The translations under genes were made by a program, and so were the position numbers. A stretch of DNA of 64,000 nt, taken from contig NZ_LMCX01000001.1 in assembly GCF_001425665.1 (NCBI RefSeq), positions 865,651-929,650 on the forward strand. The letters run 5' to 3'. Below are positions 1 to 9,096 of this stretch, piece by piece; positions within the stretch are counted from its first letter, which is position 1, and every line of letters starts with the position of its first letter. This DNA comes from Yonghaparkia sp. Root332 (GTDB lineage Bacteria > Actinomycetota > Actinomycetes > Actinomycetales > Microbacteriaceae). The notes under the pieces are model-generated. The model ran no database searches. It was not told the DNA's origin and was given only the letters and a program-made list of their open reading frames with translations.

Positions 1-635
1 TCCCGCGAAGAAGGCTCCGGCGAAGGCCGCTGCCGACAAGCCGGCTGCTGAGAAGGCTCCCGCGAAGAAGGCTCCGGCGAAGGCCGCTGCCGACAAAGAA
101 GGCTCCGGCGAAGGCCGCTGCCGACAAGGCTCCGGCCGAGAAGGCTCCCGCGAAGAAGGCCCCGGCCAAGAAGGCGGAGTCGACCGAGGTCGCGCGCCCG
201 CAGGTCCTCAAGGTCCACCACCTCCGCCCGGCCCCCGGTGCGAAGAAGGACAAGACCCGCGTGGGTCGCGGTGAGGGCTCGAAGGGCAAGACCGCCGGTC
301 GTGGCACCAAGGGCACCAAGGCCCGCTACTCGGTGCGCCCCGGCTTCGAGGGCGGCAACCTCAACTTCGTGATGCGCGCGCCCAAGCTGCGCGGCTTCAC
401 GAACCCGTTCCGCGTCGAGTACCAGGTCGTGAACCTGGCGACGTTGGCCGAGCTGTACCCGAAGGGCGGCGACGTCACCATCGGCGACCTCGTGGCCAAG
501 GGCGCCGTTCGCAAGAACGAGAAGGTCAAGGTTCTCGGCGATGGCGACATTGCGGTTAAGCTGAACGTGGCCGTCGACAAGGTCTCGCGCTCCGCGGAGC
601 AGAAGATCGTCGCGGCCGGCGGTTCGATCAACTAG
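1..635 (+). CDS. rplO: 50S ribosomal protein L15, 5' end outside window, apparent frameshift
   Basis: L15 is an early-assembly protein of the large ribosomal subunit. The conserved body starts near base 207 ([17 protein letters not shown]) and continues [19 protein letters not shown] to the stop at 633-635. Upstream is an Ala/Lys/Pro-rich extension, known in L15 of this family. The extension reads in frame 2 ([12 protein letters not shown]) up to about base 97 but in frame 3 from base 96 on, so extension and body are not in one frame as written. No ATG, GTG or TTG lies in the body frame before a GTG at 261, and starting there would lose the conserved N-terminus. Either an assembly error in the repeat or a real frameshift. 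secY follows after 108 bases. Confidence 0.9.
   Translation, partial: PRRRLRRRPLPTSRLLRRLPRRRLRRRPLPTKKAPAKAAADKAPAEKAPAKKAPAKKAESTEVARPQVLKVHHLRPAPGAKKDKTRVGRGEGSKGKTAGRGTKGTKARYSVRPGFEGGNLNFVMRAPKLRGFTNPFRVEYQVVNLATLAELYPKGGDVTIGDLVAKGAVRKNEKVKVLGDGDIAVKLNVAVDKVSRSAEQKIVAAGGSIN
2..128 (+). repeat. Direct repeat in the L15 N-terminal extension
   Basis: A 38-base unit at 2-39 recurs exactly at 59-96, an offset of 57 bases or 19 codons. A third, shortened copy runs from about 97 to 128, displaced by 31 bases relative to the second copy. Because 31 is not a multiple of three, the reading frame changes between copies 2 and 3. The unit encodes an Ala-Lys-Lys-Ala-Pro pattern. Repeats of this kind are prone both to slippage and to assembly error. 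Confidence 0.85.
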
Positions 636-743
636 CCGCTCGGGCGGCCCCTCCGGGGGCCGCCCGGCTTCCGGCCCAACCGGGCCACAGCATCTCGAGC
701 CGTCGTGCGCGAGATGCTCATGCTGTTTAGTACGGGAGGTCTC

Positions 744-2069
744 GTGTTCAGAGCTATCGGGCGGATCTTCCGCACGCCCGACCTCCGCCGGAAGATCGGT
801 TTCACCCTCGGAATCGTCGCGCTCTTCCGTCTGGGTTCGTTCATCCCTGCGCCGTTCGTCGACTTCGAGAACGTCCAGATCTGCCTCCAGGGCAATGCCG
901 ACGCGACCGGGCTGTACCAGCTGGTCAACCTCTTCTCCGGCGGAGCGCTCCTGCAGCTCTCGATCTTCGCGCTGGGCATCATGCCGTACATCACGGCGTC
1001 GATCATCACGCAGCTGCTGCGCGTGGTCATCCCCCACTTCGACACCCTCTACAAGGAGGGTCAGGCCGGTCAGGCCAAGCTCACGCAGTACACGCGCTAC
1101 CTCACGATCGCGCTCGCCGTGCTGCAGTCCACGACGCTCATCACGGTCGCCCGCGCGGGCGCGCTGTTCCCCACGACCTCCGGCGTCGCCGAGTGCAGCC
1201 AGCTCATCACCGACTCGAGCTGGTACGCCATCCTGCTCATGGTGATCACGATGACCGCCGGCACCGGCCTGATCATGTGGCTCGGCGAGCTCATCACCGA
1301 GCGCGGCATCGGCAACGGCATGTCGCTGCTGATCTTCACCTCGATCGCCGCCACGTTCCCCTCCGCGCTGTGGGCCATCGCCCAGGCGCAGGGCTTCGAC
1401 ATCTTCCTCCTCGTCCTCGCCCTCGGCCTCGTGGTCATGGCGGCCGTGGTCTTCGTCGAGCAGTCGCAGCGCCGCATCCCCGTTCAGTACGCCAAGCGCA
1501 TGGTCGGTCGCCGCACCTACGGCGGGAACAATACCTACATCCCCATCAAGGTCAACATGGCGGGCGTCGTGCCCGTCATCTTCGCCTCCTCGCTGCTCTA
1601 CCTGCCGGCGCTCGTCGCGCAGTTTAACCAGCCGCAGGCGGGCGAGACGGCGCCCGAGTGGGTCGTCTGGATCCAGAACAACCTGGTCTCCGGCGACAAC
1701 CCGATCTACATGATCGTGTACTTCCTGCTCATCGTCGGGTTCACCTACTTCTACGTCGCGATCACCTTCAACCCCGAGGAGGTCGCCGACAACATGAAGA
1801 AGTACGGCGGCTTCATCCCCGGCATCCGCGCGGGCCGCCCGACGGCCGAGTACCTCGACTACGTGCTCACGCGCGTCACGCTGCCCGGGTCGCTCTACCT
1901 CGGCCTCATCGCGCTCATCCCGCTCATCGCCCTCGCCACGGTCAATGCAAACCAGAACTTCCCCTTCGGCGGTGCGAGCATCCTGATCATCGTCGGCGTG
2001 GGTCTGGAGACGGTGAAGCAGATCGACGCCCAGCTCCAGCAGCGTCACTACGAGGGGCTCCTGAAGTGA
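744..2069 (+). CDS. secY: Preprotein translocase subunit SecY
   Basis: SecY forms the protein-conducting channel in the cytoplasmic membrane with SecE and SecG. The protein is 441 aa, the usual length, with ten hydrophobic segments and the family N-terminus FRTPDLRRKIGFTL. The GTG at 744 was chosen because GGAGG (735-739) precedes it and the protein then begins VFRAIGRIFRTPDL as in relatives; an in-frame ATG further upstream would add an unsupported leader. It lies between rplO and adk, and its stop overlaps the adk start. Confidence 0.95.
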   Translation: MFRAIGRIFRTPDLRRKIGFTLGIVALFRLGSFIPAPFVDFENVQICLQGNADATGLYQLVNLFSGGALLQLSIFALGIMPYITASIITQLLRVVIPHFDTLYKEGQAGQAKLTQYTRYLTIALAVLQSTTLITVARAGALFPTTSGVAECSQLITDSSWYAILLMVITMTAGTGLIMWLGELITERGIGNGMSLLIFTSIAATFPSALWAIAQAQGFDIFLLVLALGLVVMAAVVFVEQSQRRIPVQYAKRMVGRRTYGGNNTYIPIKVNMAGVVPVIFASSLLYLPALVAQFNQPQAGETAPEWVVWIQNNLVSGDNPIYMIVYFLLIVGFTYFYVAITFNPEEVADNMKKYGGFIPGIRAGRPTAEYLDYVLTRVTLPGSLYLGLIALIPLIALATVNANQNFPFGGASILIIVGVGLETVKQIDAQLQQRHYEGLLK

Positions 2070-2656
2070 GCGCCCGCCTCCTCCTCATCGGCCCGCCCGG
2101 CGCAGGCAAGGGCACGCAGGCGGTCCGCCTCTCGGCGATGCTGCAGGTGCCCGCGATCTCGACCGGCGACATCTTCCGCGCGAACGTCCGCGACGAGACG
2201 CCGCTCGGCGTGAAGGCCAAGGCGTACATGGACGCCGGCGACAACGTCCCCGACTCCCTGACGAACGACCTCGTGCGCGATCGTCTCGAGCAGCAGGACT
2301 GCGCACCGGGCTTCCTGCTCGACGGGTACCCGCGCACTCTCGACCAGGTCGCGTACCTCGACTCCTTCCTCGCCGAGCACGACACGGCGATGGATGTCGT
2401 GGTCGAGCTGGTCGCCGACCCCGACGTCGTCGTCGAGCGGCTCCGCAAGCGGGCCATCGACCAGGGGCGCAGCGACGACGACGAGTCCGTCGTCCGTCAC
2501 CGCCTCGAGGTGTACCGGGAGCAGACCGCGCCGCTCGTCGACGTCTACGAGGGTCGCGGGATGCTCGTGAAGGTCGACGGCATCGGCGAGATCGATGAGG
2601 TGACGGCCCGCATCGCCTCGGCTCTCGCCGAGCGCGGTGTCGTCGTCGCCGGCTGA
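2066..2656 (+). CDS. adk: Adenylate kinase
   Basis: Catalyses ATP + AMP = 2 ADP in the cytosol. The protein has 196 aa. The P-loop GPPGAGKGT is at residues 9-17, the AMP-binding region contains STGDIFR, and DGYPRT lies before the LID. The LID is the short type (KRAIDQGRSDDDE), without the four zinc ligands. The GTG start overlaps the secY stop as GTGA, so the genes are translationally coupled. Many actinobacteria have map between adk and infA; here it is absent and infA follows after 174 bases. Confidence 0.96.
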   Translation: MSARLLLIGPPGAGKGTQAVRLSAMLQVPAISTGDIFRANVRDETPLGVKAKAYMDAGDNVPDSLTNDLVRDRLEQQDCAPGFLLDGYPRTLDQVAYLDSFLAEHDTAMDVVVELVADPDVVVERLRKRAIDQGRSDDDESVVRHRLEVYREQTAPLVDVYEGRGMLVKVDGIGEIDEVTARIASALAERGVVVAG

Positions 2657-2668
2657 GCGGCCGTCGAG

Positions 2669-2698
2669 TTGCCAGTGGGCGCCTTTACCACCTAAGCT
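2669..2698 (+). promoter_or_regulatory. Candidate promoter for infA-rplQ
   Basis: TTGCCA (2669-2674), an 18-base spacer, and TAAGCT (2693-2698) fit a housekeeping sigma promoter. It lies in the 174-base gap after adk and would give a leader of about 125 bases before infA. The assignment rests on the motif alone. Confidence 0.5.
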
Positions 2699-2830
2699 AG
2701 ACCCTTGGTGCTCATGGCACGCCTTCGGCGTGTCGACGTGGCGCGTCGCTTGTGCAGTCGACGCGGACTTCCACGGGTGCCGGTATGCGCACGACCAGCG
2801 AAATCCCCAACTTTTAGCGACGAAGAGGCT

Positions 2831-3052
2831 ATGGCCAAAAAAGACGGTGTCATCGAAATCGAGGGCGCGGTGATCGAAGCTCTGCCCAACGCGATGTTCC
2901 GCGTTGAGCTGACCAACGGTCACAAGGTGCTCGCCCACATCTCGGGCAAGATGCGCCAGCACTACATCCGCATCCTCCCGGAGGACCGCGTGATCGTGGA
3001 GCTGAGCCCGTACGACCTGACCCGCGGCCGGATCGTCTACCGCTACAAGTAA
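2831..3052 (+). CDS. infA: Translation initiation factor IF-1
   Basis: IF-1 binds the 30S A site during initiation. The 73-aa protein is a single OB fold: [20 protein letters not shown] at the start and GRIVYRYK at the end match the family along the whole length. The ATG at 2831 is preceded by GAAGAGG. It stands between adk and rpmJ, the standard actinobacterial position. Confidence 0.97.
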   Translation: MAKKDGVIEIEGAVIEALPNAMFRVELTNGHKVLAHISGKMRQHYIRILPEDRVIVELSPYDLTRGRIVYRYK

Positions 3053-3127
3053 CGGATCTCGCTGCACAAGGAACGGCCCGGGACTCCACCCGGCGCACGA
3101 GGCCAGCGAACCCCCGAAGGAAGAACC

Positions 3128-3241
3128 ATGAAGGTCAACCCCAGCGTCAAGCCCATCTGCGACAAGTGCAAGGTGATCCGCCGCCACGGCAACGTGATGG
3201 TCATCTGCGAGAACCCCCGCCACAAGCAGCGCCAAGGCTGA
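3128..3241 (+). CDS. rpmJ: 50S ribosomal protein L36, zinc-ribbon form
   Basis: This 37-aa protein is the smallest of the large-subunit proteins. It keeps the zinc ligands Cys11, Cys14, Cys27 and His32, so it is the C+ form used when zinc is sufficient. It starts [15 protein letters not shown] at the ATG at 3128, with GGAAGAA upstream, and ends KQRQG. It lies between infA and rpsM in the usual order. Confidence 0.97.
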   Translation: MKVNPSVKPICDKCKVIRRHGNVMVICENPRHKQRQG

Positions 3242-3438
3242 CGCCTTGCCGCTGCTTGCGGCCAGCCCAGTGCTTATTGGCTGATATGAGCAAGCTCAGA
3301 TCAGCGCCAGCGCCAGAGCTCATAACTGAATAGACGAACTGGCAGTTCCAGAAGCCGCGCACGCGGCGGACACCCCGGGCGGGAGGCGCGGGCACCGGAA
3401 CTGCTCCACACCTCCCCGATTCATCCGAAGGAGCCGTC
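3242..3438 (+). other. rpsM leader region with inverted repeats
   Basis: This 197-base gap contains no gene. It holds TATGAGC (3285-3291) matched by GCTCATA (3318-3324), a nested TGAGC-AA-GCTCA at 3287-3298, and AACTG...CAGTT at 3325-3347. These could fold as an mRNA leader. Alpha-operon leaders bind S4 in enterobacteria, but rpsD is not in this operon, so I assign no regulator. Confidence 0.3.
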
Positions 3439-3819
3439 ATGGCCCGTCTTGCCGGAGTCGACATCCCGCGCGATAAGCGCGTCGAGGTCGCCCTCACCTA
3501 CATCTACGGCGTCGGTCGCACTCGCGCCGTCGAGACCCTCGTGGCCACGGGCATCGACCCGAACACGCGCGTCAAGGACCTCAGCGACGACCAGCTCGTC
3601 CAGCTCCGCGACCACATCGAAGGCACCTACAAGGTCGAGGGAGACCTCCGCCGCGAGGTCGCCGCCGACATCCGCCGCAAGGTCGAGATCGGCTCGTACG
3701 AGGGCATCCGCCACCGTCGCGGCCTGCCCGTGCGCGGTCAGCGCACCAAGACCAACGCTCGCACCCGCAAGGGCCCGAAGCGCACCGTCGCCGGCAAGAA
3801 GAAGGCCGGCCGCAAGTAG
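3439..3819 (+). CDS. rpsM: 30S ribosomal protein S13
   Basis: S13 sits in the head of the small subunit and contacts the P-site tRNA and bridge B1. The protein has 126 aa with the family start [20 protein letters not shown], the helix-hairpin region [10 protein letters not shown], and a basic tail [17 protein letters not shown]. The ATG at 3439 follows AAGGAG. It heads the rpsM-rpsK-rpoA-rplQ group. Confidence 0.97.
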   Translation: MARLAGVDIPRDKRVEVALTYIYGVGRTRAVETLVATGIDPNTRVKDLSDDQLVQLRDHIEGTYKVEGDLRREVAADIRRKVEIGSYEGIRHRRGLPVRGQRTKTNARTRKGPKRTVAGKKKAGRK

Positions 3820-3876
3820 CCGACTGCCGGGCACGAGCTCGCCCGGCGCCACGAACTCACACGGAGAGAGAAAAAC

Positions 3877-4275
3877 ATGGCAGCACCCAAGTCGGCCGCT
3901 CGCAAGCCGCGCCGCAAGGAGAAGAAGAACATCGCCGTGGGCCAGGCCCACATCAAGTCGACGTTCAACAACACGATCGTCTCGATCACCGATCCCAGTG
4001 GGGCCGTCATCAGCTGGGCGTCGTCCGGCGGAGTCGGATTCAAGGGCTCGCGCAAGTCGACGCCGTTCGCCGCTCAGCTCGCCGCCGAGTCGGCGGCGCG
4101 CCAGGCGCAGGAGCACGGCATGAAGAAGGTCGACGTCTTCGTCAAGGGCCCCGGCTCGGGCCGCGAGACGGCGATCCGCTCTCTGCAGGCCGCCGGCCTC
4201 GAGGTGGGCTCGATCAGCGATGTGACGCCGCAGGCGCACAACGGCTGCCGTCCGCCCAAGCGCCGCCGCGTCTAA
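3877..4275 (+). CDS. rpsK: 30S ribosomal protein S11
   Basis: S11 forms the platform of the small subunit near the E site. The 132-aa protein has a basic N-terminal arm, then [20 protein letters not shown], and ends [12 protein letters not shown], typical of the family. GGAGAGA precedes the ATG. rpsD, which follows rpsK in many bacteria including mycobacteria, is absent here, as in streptomycetes. Confidence 0.97.
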   Translation: MAAPKSAARKPRRKEKKNIAVGQAHIKSTFNNTIVSITDPSGAVISWASSGGVGFKGSRKSTPFAAQLAAESAARQAQEHGMKKVDVFVKGPGSGRETAIRSLQAAGLEVGSISDVTPQAHNGCRPPKRRRV

Positions 4276-4450
4276 CCGCGATTTCCGTCCCCGGTGACCG
4301 ACCAAGGCTGAGCCTTGGTCGGCGCTGGGGTCGCGGCGATGCGCTGCATCGCCCTTAGCTCCACCGCGCATAACTCAACACACTCGACGAGCCAGCCACT
4401 CGTCGCAAACAAGTGTCATATGGCGGACACTTTGCCGAAAGGAATCCATA

Positions 4451-5440
4451 GTGCTCATCGCACAGCGTCCCACCCTCACCGAGGAGAGCGTCTCCGACTT
4501 CCGCTCGCGGTTCATCATCGAGCCGCTCGAGCCGGGCTTCGGCTACACCCTCGGCAACTCGCTTCGCCGCACTCTGCTCTCCTCGATTCCCGGAGCGGCC
4601 GTCACGAGCATCCGCATCGACGGCGTGCTGCACGAGTTCAGCACCATCCAGGGCGTGAAGGAGGATGTCACCGAGATCATCCTCAACATCAAGAACCTCG
4701 TCGTCTCGAGCGAGCACGACGAGCCCATCACGGCCTACCTCCGCAAGACCGGCTCGGGCGAGGTCACCGCGGCCGACATCTCGGCCCCCGCGGGCGTCGA
4801 GATCCACAACCCCGAGCTCGTCATCGCGACGCTCAACGACAACGCGAAGTTCGAGCTCGAGCTCACCATCGAGCGCGGCCGCGGCTACGTGTCGGCGACC
4901 CAGAACCGCAGCGAGTTCAGCGAGGCCGGCCAGATCCCCGTCGACTCGATCTACTCGCCCGTGCTCAAGGTCACCTACCGCGTCGAGGCGACGCGCGCCG
5001 GTGAGCGCACCGACTTCGACCGCCTCGTGGTCGACGTCGAGTCGAAGCCCGCGATCACCCCGCGCGACGCGATCGCGTCGGCCGGCCGCACGCTGGTCGA
5101 GCTGTTCGGTCTCGCTCGCGAGCTCAACACGCAGGCCGAGGGCATCGAGATCGGCCCCGCGCCGGTCGACGCCGTGCTCTCGACCGAGCTGTCGATGCCC
5201 ATCGAGGACCTCGACCTCTCGGTCCGCAGCTACAACTGCCTCAAGCGCGAGGGCATCAACACGGTCAGCGAGCTCGTCGCCCTCTCGGAGACGCAGCTCA
5301 TGAACATCCGCAACTTCGGGCAGAAGTCGGTCGACGAGGTCAAGGACAAGCTCGTCGAGATGGGCCTCTCGCTCAAGGACGCGGTTCCCGGATTCGACGG
5401 CGCCCACTACTACGGCGGCAACGAGGACGACTACATCTAA
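4451..5440 (+). CDS. rpoA: DNA-directed RNA polymerase subunit alpha
   Basis: The alpha dimer nucleates RNA polymerase assembly and its C-terminal domain contacts activators and UP elements. The protein has 329 aa: an N-terminal dimerisation domain (about 1-230, with [19 protein letters not shown]) and a C-terminal helix-hairpin domain (about 250-315, with [13 protein letters not shown] and [11 protein letters not shown]). The GTG start at 4451 is preceded by AAAGGA. A 175-base gap with no recognisable gene lies before it. Confidence 0.97.
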   Translation: MLIAQRPTLTEESVSDFRSRFIIEPLEPGFGYTLGNSLRRTLLSSIPGAAVTSIRIDGVLHEFSTIQGVKEDVTEIILNIKNLVVSSEHDEPITAYLRKTGSGEVTAADISAPAGVEIHNPELVIATLNDNAKFELELTIERGRGYVSATQNRSEFSEAGQIPVDSIYSPVLKVTYRVEATRAGERTDFDRLVVDVESKPAITPRDAIASAGRTLVELFGLARELNTQAEGIEIGPAPVDAVLSTELSMPIEDLDLSVRSYNCLKREGINTVSELVALSETQLMNIRNFGQKSVDEVKDKLVEMGLSLKDAVPGFDGAHYYGGNEDDYI

Positions 5441-5494
5441 GGGCCCGTCGTCCCCGACAGCCCCGGCAGCACCTGACACTGGAGAACACTGATC

Positions 5495-6031
5495 ATGCCT
5501 AAGCCCACCAAGGGTCCGCGCCTCGGCGGAGGCCCCGCCCACGAGCGCCTGCTCCTCGCGAACCTCGCCACGGCGCTGTTCACGCACAAGAGCATCACGA
5601 CGACGGAGACGAAGGCCAAGCGCCTCCGCCCGCTCGCCGAGCGTCTCATCACCTTCGCGAAGCGCGGCGACCTCCACGCCCGCCGCCGCGTCATGACGAT
5701 CATCCGCGACAAGAGCGCAGTGCACGAGCTCTTCACGCAGATCGCTCCGCTCGTCGCCGAGCGCGAGGGCGGCTACACCCGCATCACGAAGGTCGGCTAC
5801 CGCAAGGGCGACAACGCCCCCATGGCGGTCATCGAGCTCGTCCTCGAGCCCGTGAACCCGAAGCCGAAGTCGGCGAAGAAGTCCGCCGCGAAGGAGGCGC
5901 CCGCCGCCCCCGTCGAGGAGCCCGCCGAGGACGTCGTCGAGGAGGCTCCTGAGGAGTCCGCCGAGTCGGAGGCCCCCGAGACCCAGGCCCCCGAGGCTGA
6001 GTCGACCGAGGGCGACGCCGAGTCCAAGTAG
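5495..6031 (+). CDS. rplQ: 50S ribosomal protein L17 with acidic C-terminal extension
   Basis: The L17 core (about residues 1-122) starts [20 protein letters not shown] and includes [18 protein letters not shown] and [19 protein letters not shown] tail of about 56 residues rich in Glu, Ala and Pro follows, starting with a short Lys/Ala stretch. Such tails occur in actinobacterial L17; their role is not known to me. It is the last gene of the alpha operon and is followed by a strong terminator. Confidence 0.96.
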   Translation: MPKPTKGPRLGGGPAHERLLLANLATALFTHKSITTTETKAKRLRPLAERLITFAKRGDLHARRRVMTIIRDKSAVHELFTQIAPLVAEREGGYTRITKVGYRKGDNAPMAVIELVLEPVNPKPKSAKKSAAKEAPAAPVEEPAEDVVEEAPEESAESEAPETQAPEAESTEGDAESK

Positions 6032-6055
6032 TCCCGTTCGCTCCCGGGCGAACGC

Positions 6056-6091
6056 AGGGCCCCGTCCGTTCGGACGGGGCCCTACTCTTTT
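6056..6091 (+). terminator. Intrinsic terminator after rplQ
   Basis: A perfect 12-bp GC-rich stem, AGGGCCCCGTCC and its complement, encloses the tetraloop GTTC. It is followed by ACTCTTTT at 6084-6091. This is a classical rho-independent terminator. Its T-rich tail also carries the -10 box of the next gene. Confidence 0.88.
6083..6088 (+). promoter_or_regulatory. -10 box for the leaderless GNAT gene
   Basis: TACTCT lies exactly six bases before the ATG at 6095, so transcription would start at or next to the start codon. There is no Shine-Dalgarno sequence. The box overlaps the T-tract of the rplQ terminator. Confidence 0.6.
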
Positions 6092-6094
6092 GGC

Positions 6095-7129
6095 ATGACC
6101 GAGGCCGAGCCCCTGCCGCCGCTCCGCGAGCGTGTCCCCGCACCGCTGGAGGTGCGCCTGCCCGACCCGATCGACGGCGTCACGTGGCGGCCCGCGACCA
6201 TCGACGACGCGCCGGCCGTCACCGGGCTCCTGGAGGCCATGAGCCGCCGCGACCACCCGGAGTGGAGCGAGACGCTGGCGGAGGTCGTCGACGAGCTGAG
6301 CCACTCGTGGGTCGACCTTCCGCACGACAGCGTGCTGGGCCACGACGCCGGGGGCGCCCTCGTCGCGTGGGGCCTCGTCGTCGAGATGCCCGAGCCGGAG
6401 TCGCTGCTGCGGATCATCCTGCCGGGCGGCGTGCACCCCGAGCGGCGCGGCCGCGGGCTCGGGAGGCGACTGCTCGCCTGGCAGCGCGCGCGGGCCGAGC
6501 AGCGCCTGTCGCGCAGCGACAGCATCCTGCCGGCGTGGGTGCTGTCGTACGCGCCCGATCGCGCTCCCGAGCACGGGCGGCTTCTCGAGCGCTCCGGGTT
6601 CGAGCCGGCCCGCTGGTTCACGAGCCTCGTCGCGGTCCTCGAGGGCGCCGATCTGGAGAGGACCCTCCCCGAGGGCGTCCGCGTCGAGCCCATGAGCGCC
6701 GAGCTCTCGGAGCGCGTGCGCCTGGCGAAGAACGCGAGCTTCGCCGACCACTGGGGCAGCCAGCCGGCGACCGTCGAGGGCTGGACCTCGATGCTCGCGC
6801 TGCCGAGCGCGCGGCCCGAGCTCAGCCGCGTCGCGCTCGTCGGCGACGAGGTCGTCGGCTTCGTGCTCGCCGAGATCACGGAGGACGACTGGGAGCGCCA
6901 GGGCTTCACCGGCTGCTACATCGGCCTCGTCGGCACGGTGCGCGCGTGGAGGGGGCGCGGGCTCGCGAGCGCACTCCTGGCCGAGGTTATGCGCGCCGCG
7001 CGCGACGCGGGCCTCGAGCGCGTCGTGCTCGACGTCGATGCCGAGAACCCCACGGGCGCGCTCGGCGTGTACACGCGGCTCGGCTTCACGGCGACATCGC
7101 GGGATGTCTCCTACCGCATCGCCCGCTGA
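6095..7129 (+). CDS. Tandem GNAT-domain N-acetyltransferase
   Basis: Two GNAT folds lie in one 344-aa chain. The first (about residues 30-185) has an acetyl-CoA loop RRGRGLGRRLL; the second (about 190-344) has WRGRGLASALL followed by NPTGALGVYTRLGF. Two-domain GNAT proteins include mycothiol synthase MshD, but nothing here identifies the substrate, so I leave the name general. The gene appears leaderless and is convergent with the acyltransferase gene, with only 33 bases between the stops. Confidence 0.85.
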   Translation: MTEAEPLPPLRERVPAPLEVRLPDPIDGVTWRPATIDDAPAVTGLLEAMSRRDHPEWSETLAEVVDELSHSWVDLPHDSVLGHDAGGALVAWGLVVEMPEPESLLRIILPGGVHPERRGRGLGRRLLAWQRARAEQRLSRSDSILPAWVLSYAPDRAPEHGRLLERSGFEPARWFTSLVAVLEGADLERTLPEGVRVEPMSAELSERVRLAKNASFADHWGSQPATVEGWTSMLALPSARPELSRVALVGDEVVGFVLAEITEDDWERQGFTGCYIGLVGTVRAWRGRGLASALLAEVMRAARDAGLERVVLDVDAENPTGALGVYTRLGFTATSRDVSYRIAR

Positions 7130-7162
7130 CCGGCGGCCCCGCGGGCGGTCGCCCTCCGGCGC

Positions 7163-9031
7163 TCAGCGCTGGTCGAGCGGATCCGGCAGGTAGTCCGTCA
7201 CGCGCGGCAGCGAGGCGAGCCGGGTGAGCGGCGCCGCGAGAGCCTCGGCGTAGACCTCGCCGCCGGTCGGCCCGGGGTGGATCTGGTCGCCGGCCAGCAG
7301 GTCGAGGCGCGGCTGGATGGCCGCCCGCCAGTCGCTCAGCTCGACCGCGCGGTAGCGCTCGGCGAACGCGGTCAGGGTGCTGTTGACGCCGTCCGTCCAG
7401 CTGCGCGGCGCCTGGGTCGTGACGAGCACGAGCTCGCGCTGCGGGCCGATGATGTTCCGCACCTCGTCGAGGGTCTCCGCCTCGATCGGCCCGTTGGTGC
7501 CGAGGGCGACGACGACGACGGGGCGCAGCTCGCCGCGCTCGGCGAGCCCGCGGAGGATCTCCGGAGCCTGCCGCATCTGCCGCGACACGGCGGCGTCGAT
7601 CGCGATCCCGGGGAAGCGCTCCGTGAGCGCGGGGGCGGAGGCGAGCATGACGGAGTCGCCGATCGCGAGCACATCCTCGCCGGGCGGCGTGCTCGGCGGA
7701 GGAGTGGGCGTCGTGGTGATGATCGGCTGCGGCGGCACCGACGCCGCGGGCGCGTCGGTCGGCGCCCGCAGCGCGGCCTCGCCCGCCGCGATGGCCGCCG
7801 CGGCGCTCGATGCGCCCGGGGAGCGCACGACGGCGGCGCCGGCGCCGACCGTCACCGCGAGTGCGACCCCGCCGGCGAGGGCGAGGCGCCCGACGTGCCG
7901 CTCGGGGCGCCGGAGGAGGCCGAGCCCGTTGCGACGCACGGGCTGCTCGAGCCAGCGGTACGAGGCCGCCGTGAGCGCGACGCTCGCGGCGAGGGCGACG
8001 GCCCCGAGCATCCACCCGCCGGTGCCCGCCCGCTCGACGGCCGGGAGCGCGGACCCCATCAGCACGATGATCGGCCAGTGCCACAGGTACAGGCCGTACG
8101 AGCGCTCGCCGATCCAGCGGGGCACGGGGGCGTCGAGCACCGCCGCGGCTCGCCCCTCCGGGTGGTCGAGGGCGACGAGCAGCACGACCGTGAGCGCGAC
8201 GACGAGCGCCATCCCGCCGCGGTAGGCGAGCGCCGCGTCGATCGCGAGGGCGCTCGCTGCCAGCACGATGCCGATCGCGGCGGTGGCCGCGGCGGCATCG
8301 GCGACCCGGGCGGGGATGCGCGGCGTCCGCGCCCTCCCGCTCGACAGCGGCGTCCGCGCCATCGCGAGCGCCGCCCCCGCGAGCAGCCCCCCGCCGTGCG
8401 TGAGCGTCGAGTAGTACGCCGTCGACGCGGCAGCCGGATCCGCCGCCGGGTCGCCCGCGACGAGCGCCATGGCGAGGGCCGAGGCGACCGCGAGCGCGGC
8501 GACGGCGAGCACGCGCGGGGCGCGCCGAGGGATGAGCAGCAGGGCCATGAGCGCGAGCGGCCAGAGCAGGTAGAACTGCTCCTCGACGGCGAGCGACCAC
8601 GCGTGGCGCAGCAGCTCGGGGCTGGTCTGCTCGAGGTAGCTCGCCCCCTGGGCGATCGCGAGCCAGTTGCTGGAGAAGGTCGCGGCGCCGAGGATCTGCC
8701 AGCCGACGCCGACGAGCACGTCGCCGCCGATGAGGGCGGCGGCGGTGGCGGAGACGCCGACGACGAGCGCGAGGGCGGGCAGCAGACGTCGGGCGCGGCG
8801 GCGCCAGAAGCGGCCGAGGGCGATGCGGCCCGTGCGCTCGTGCTCGGCGAGCAGCAGCGCGGTGATGAGGTAGCCGCTCACGACGAGGAAGACGTCGACG
8901 CCGACGAACCCGCCCGGCGCGAGGCCCGGGAACAGGTGATAGCTGAGGACGAGCACGATCGCGAGGGCGCGGATCCCGTCGAGACCGGGGAGCCGCTCGC
9001 GCGCGCTCGACACGGCGGTGGAGGAGCTCAT
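7163..9031 (-). CDS. Membrane acyltransferase 3 with C-terminal SGNH domain (OafA/YrhL-like)
   Basis: Proteins of this architecture O-acylate cell-surface glycans. The 622-aa chain starts LPGLDGIRALAIVLVLSYH with the catalytic His at residue 32, followed by about ten membrane segments (to about residue 400, including WSLAVEEQFYLLWP). A Pro/Thr-rich linker leads to an SGNH hydrolase domain with GDSVMLAS, GTNGPIE and DQIHPGPTGG. The ATG at 9031 follows GGAGGGG. The gene is divergent from truA. The glycan acceptor cannot be told from sequence. Confidence 0.9.
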   Translation of the reverse strand: MSSSTAVSSARERLPGLDGIRALAIVLVLSYHLFPGLAPGGFVGVDVFLVVSGYLITALLLAEHERTGRIALGRFWRRRARRLLPALALVVGVSATAAALIGGDVLVGVGWQILGAATFSSNWLAIAQGASYLEQTSPELLRHAWSLAVEEQFYLLWPLALMALLLIPRRAPRVLAVAALAVASALAMALVAGDPAADPAAASTAYYSTLTHGGGLLAGAALAMARTPLSSGRARTPRIPARVADAAAATAAIGIVLAASALAIDAALAYRGGMALVVALTVVLLVALDHPEGRAAAVLDAPVPRWIGERSYGLYLWHWPIIVLMGSALPAVERAGTGGWMLGAVALAASVALTAASYRWLEQPVRRNGLGLLRRPERHVGRLALAGGVALAVTVGAGAAVVRSPGASSAAAAIAAGEAALRAPTDAPAASVPPQPIITTTPTPPPSTPPGEDVLAIGDSVMLASAPALTERFPGIAIDAAVSRQMRQAPEILRGLAERGELRPVVVVALGTNGPIEAETLDEVRNIIGPQRELVLVTTQAPRSWTDGVNSTLTAFAERYRAVELSDWRAAIQPRLDLLAGDQIHPGPTGGEVYAEALAAPLTRLASLPRVTDYLPDPLDQR

Positions 9032-9082
9032 GTCCCCTCCAGGCTCGCCGGTCGAGGCCGCGCCGTCAAAACGGACGCGCCG

Positions 9083-9088
9083 TAGACT
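9083..9088 (+). promoter_or_regulatory. -10 box for truA
   Basis: TAGACT lies eight bases before the GTG start at 9097. No Shine-Dalgarno is present and no clear -35 is seen. It fits the leaderless pattern repeated through the window. Confidence 0.55.
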
Positions 9089-9096
9089 TGCCGCTC

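Noticed and set aside
2-128. Tandem repeats in rplO as a possible CRISPR or minisatellite locus
   Set aside because: The repeats are adjacent, lack unique spacers and encode the known Ala/Lys-rich extension of L15.
3242-3438. S4-type translational control leader before rpsM
   Set aside because: The inverted repeats are short and rpsD is not part of this operon, so there is no basis for naming S4 as regulator.
4355-6751. Reverse-strand open frame of 798 codons opposite rpoA and rplQ
   Set aside because: Shadow of the ribosomal genes; repetitive composition, no motif, and no start region supported by a promoter or ribosome binding site.
7277-9085. Forward open frame of 602 codons opposite the acyltransferase gene
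   Set aside because: Its translation is dominated by Arg, Gly and Glu, with no domain. The reverse frame has clear membrane helices and SGNH motifs.
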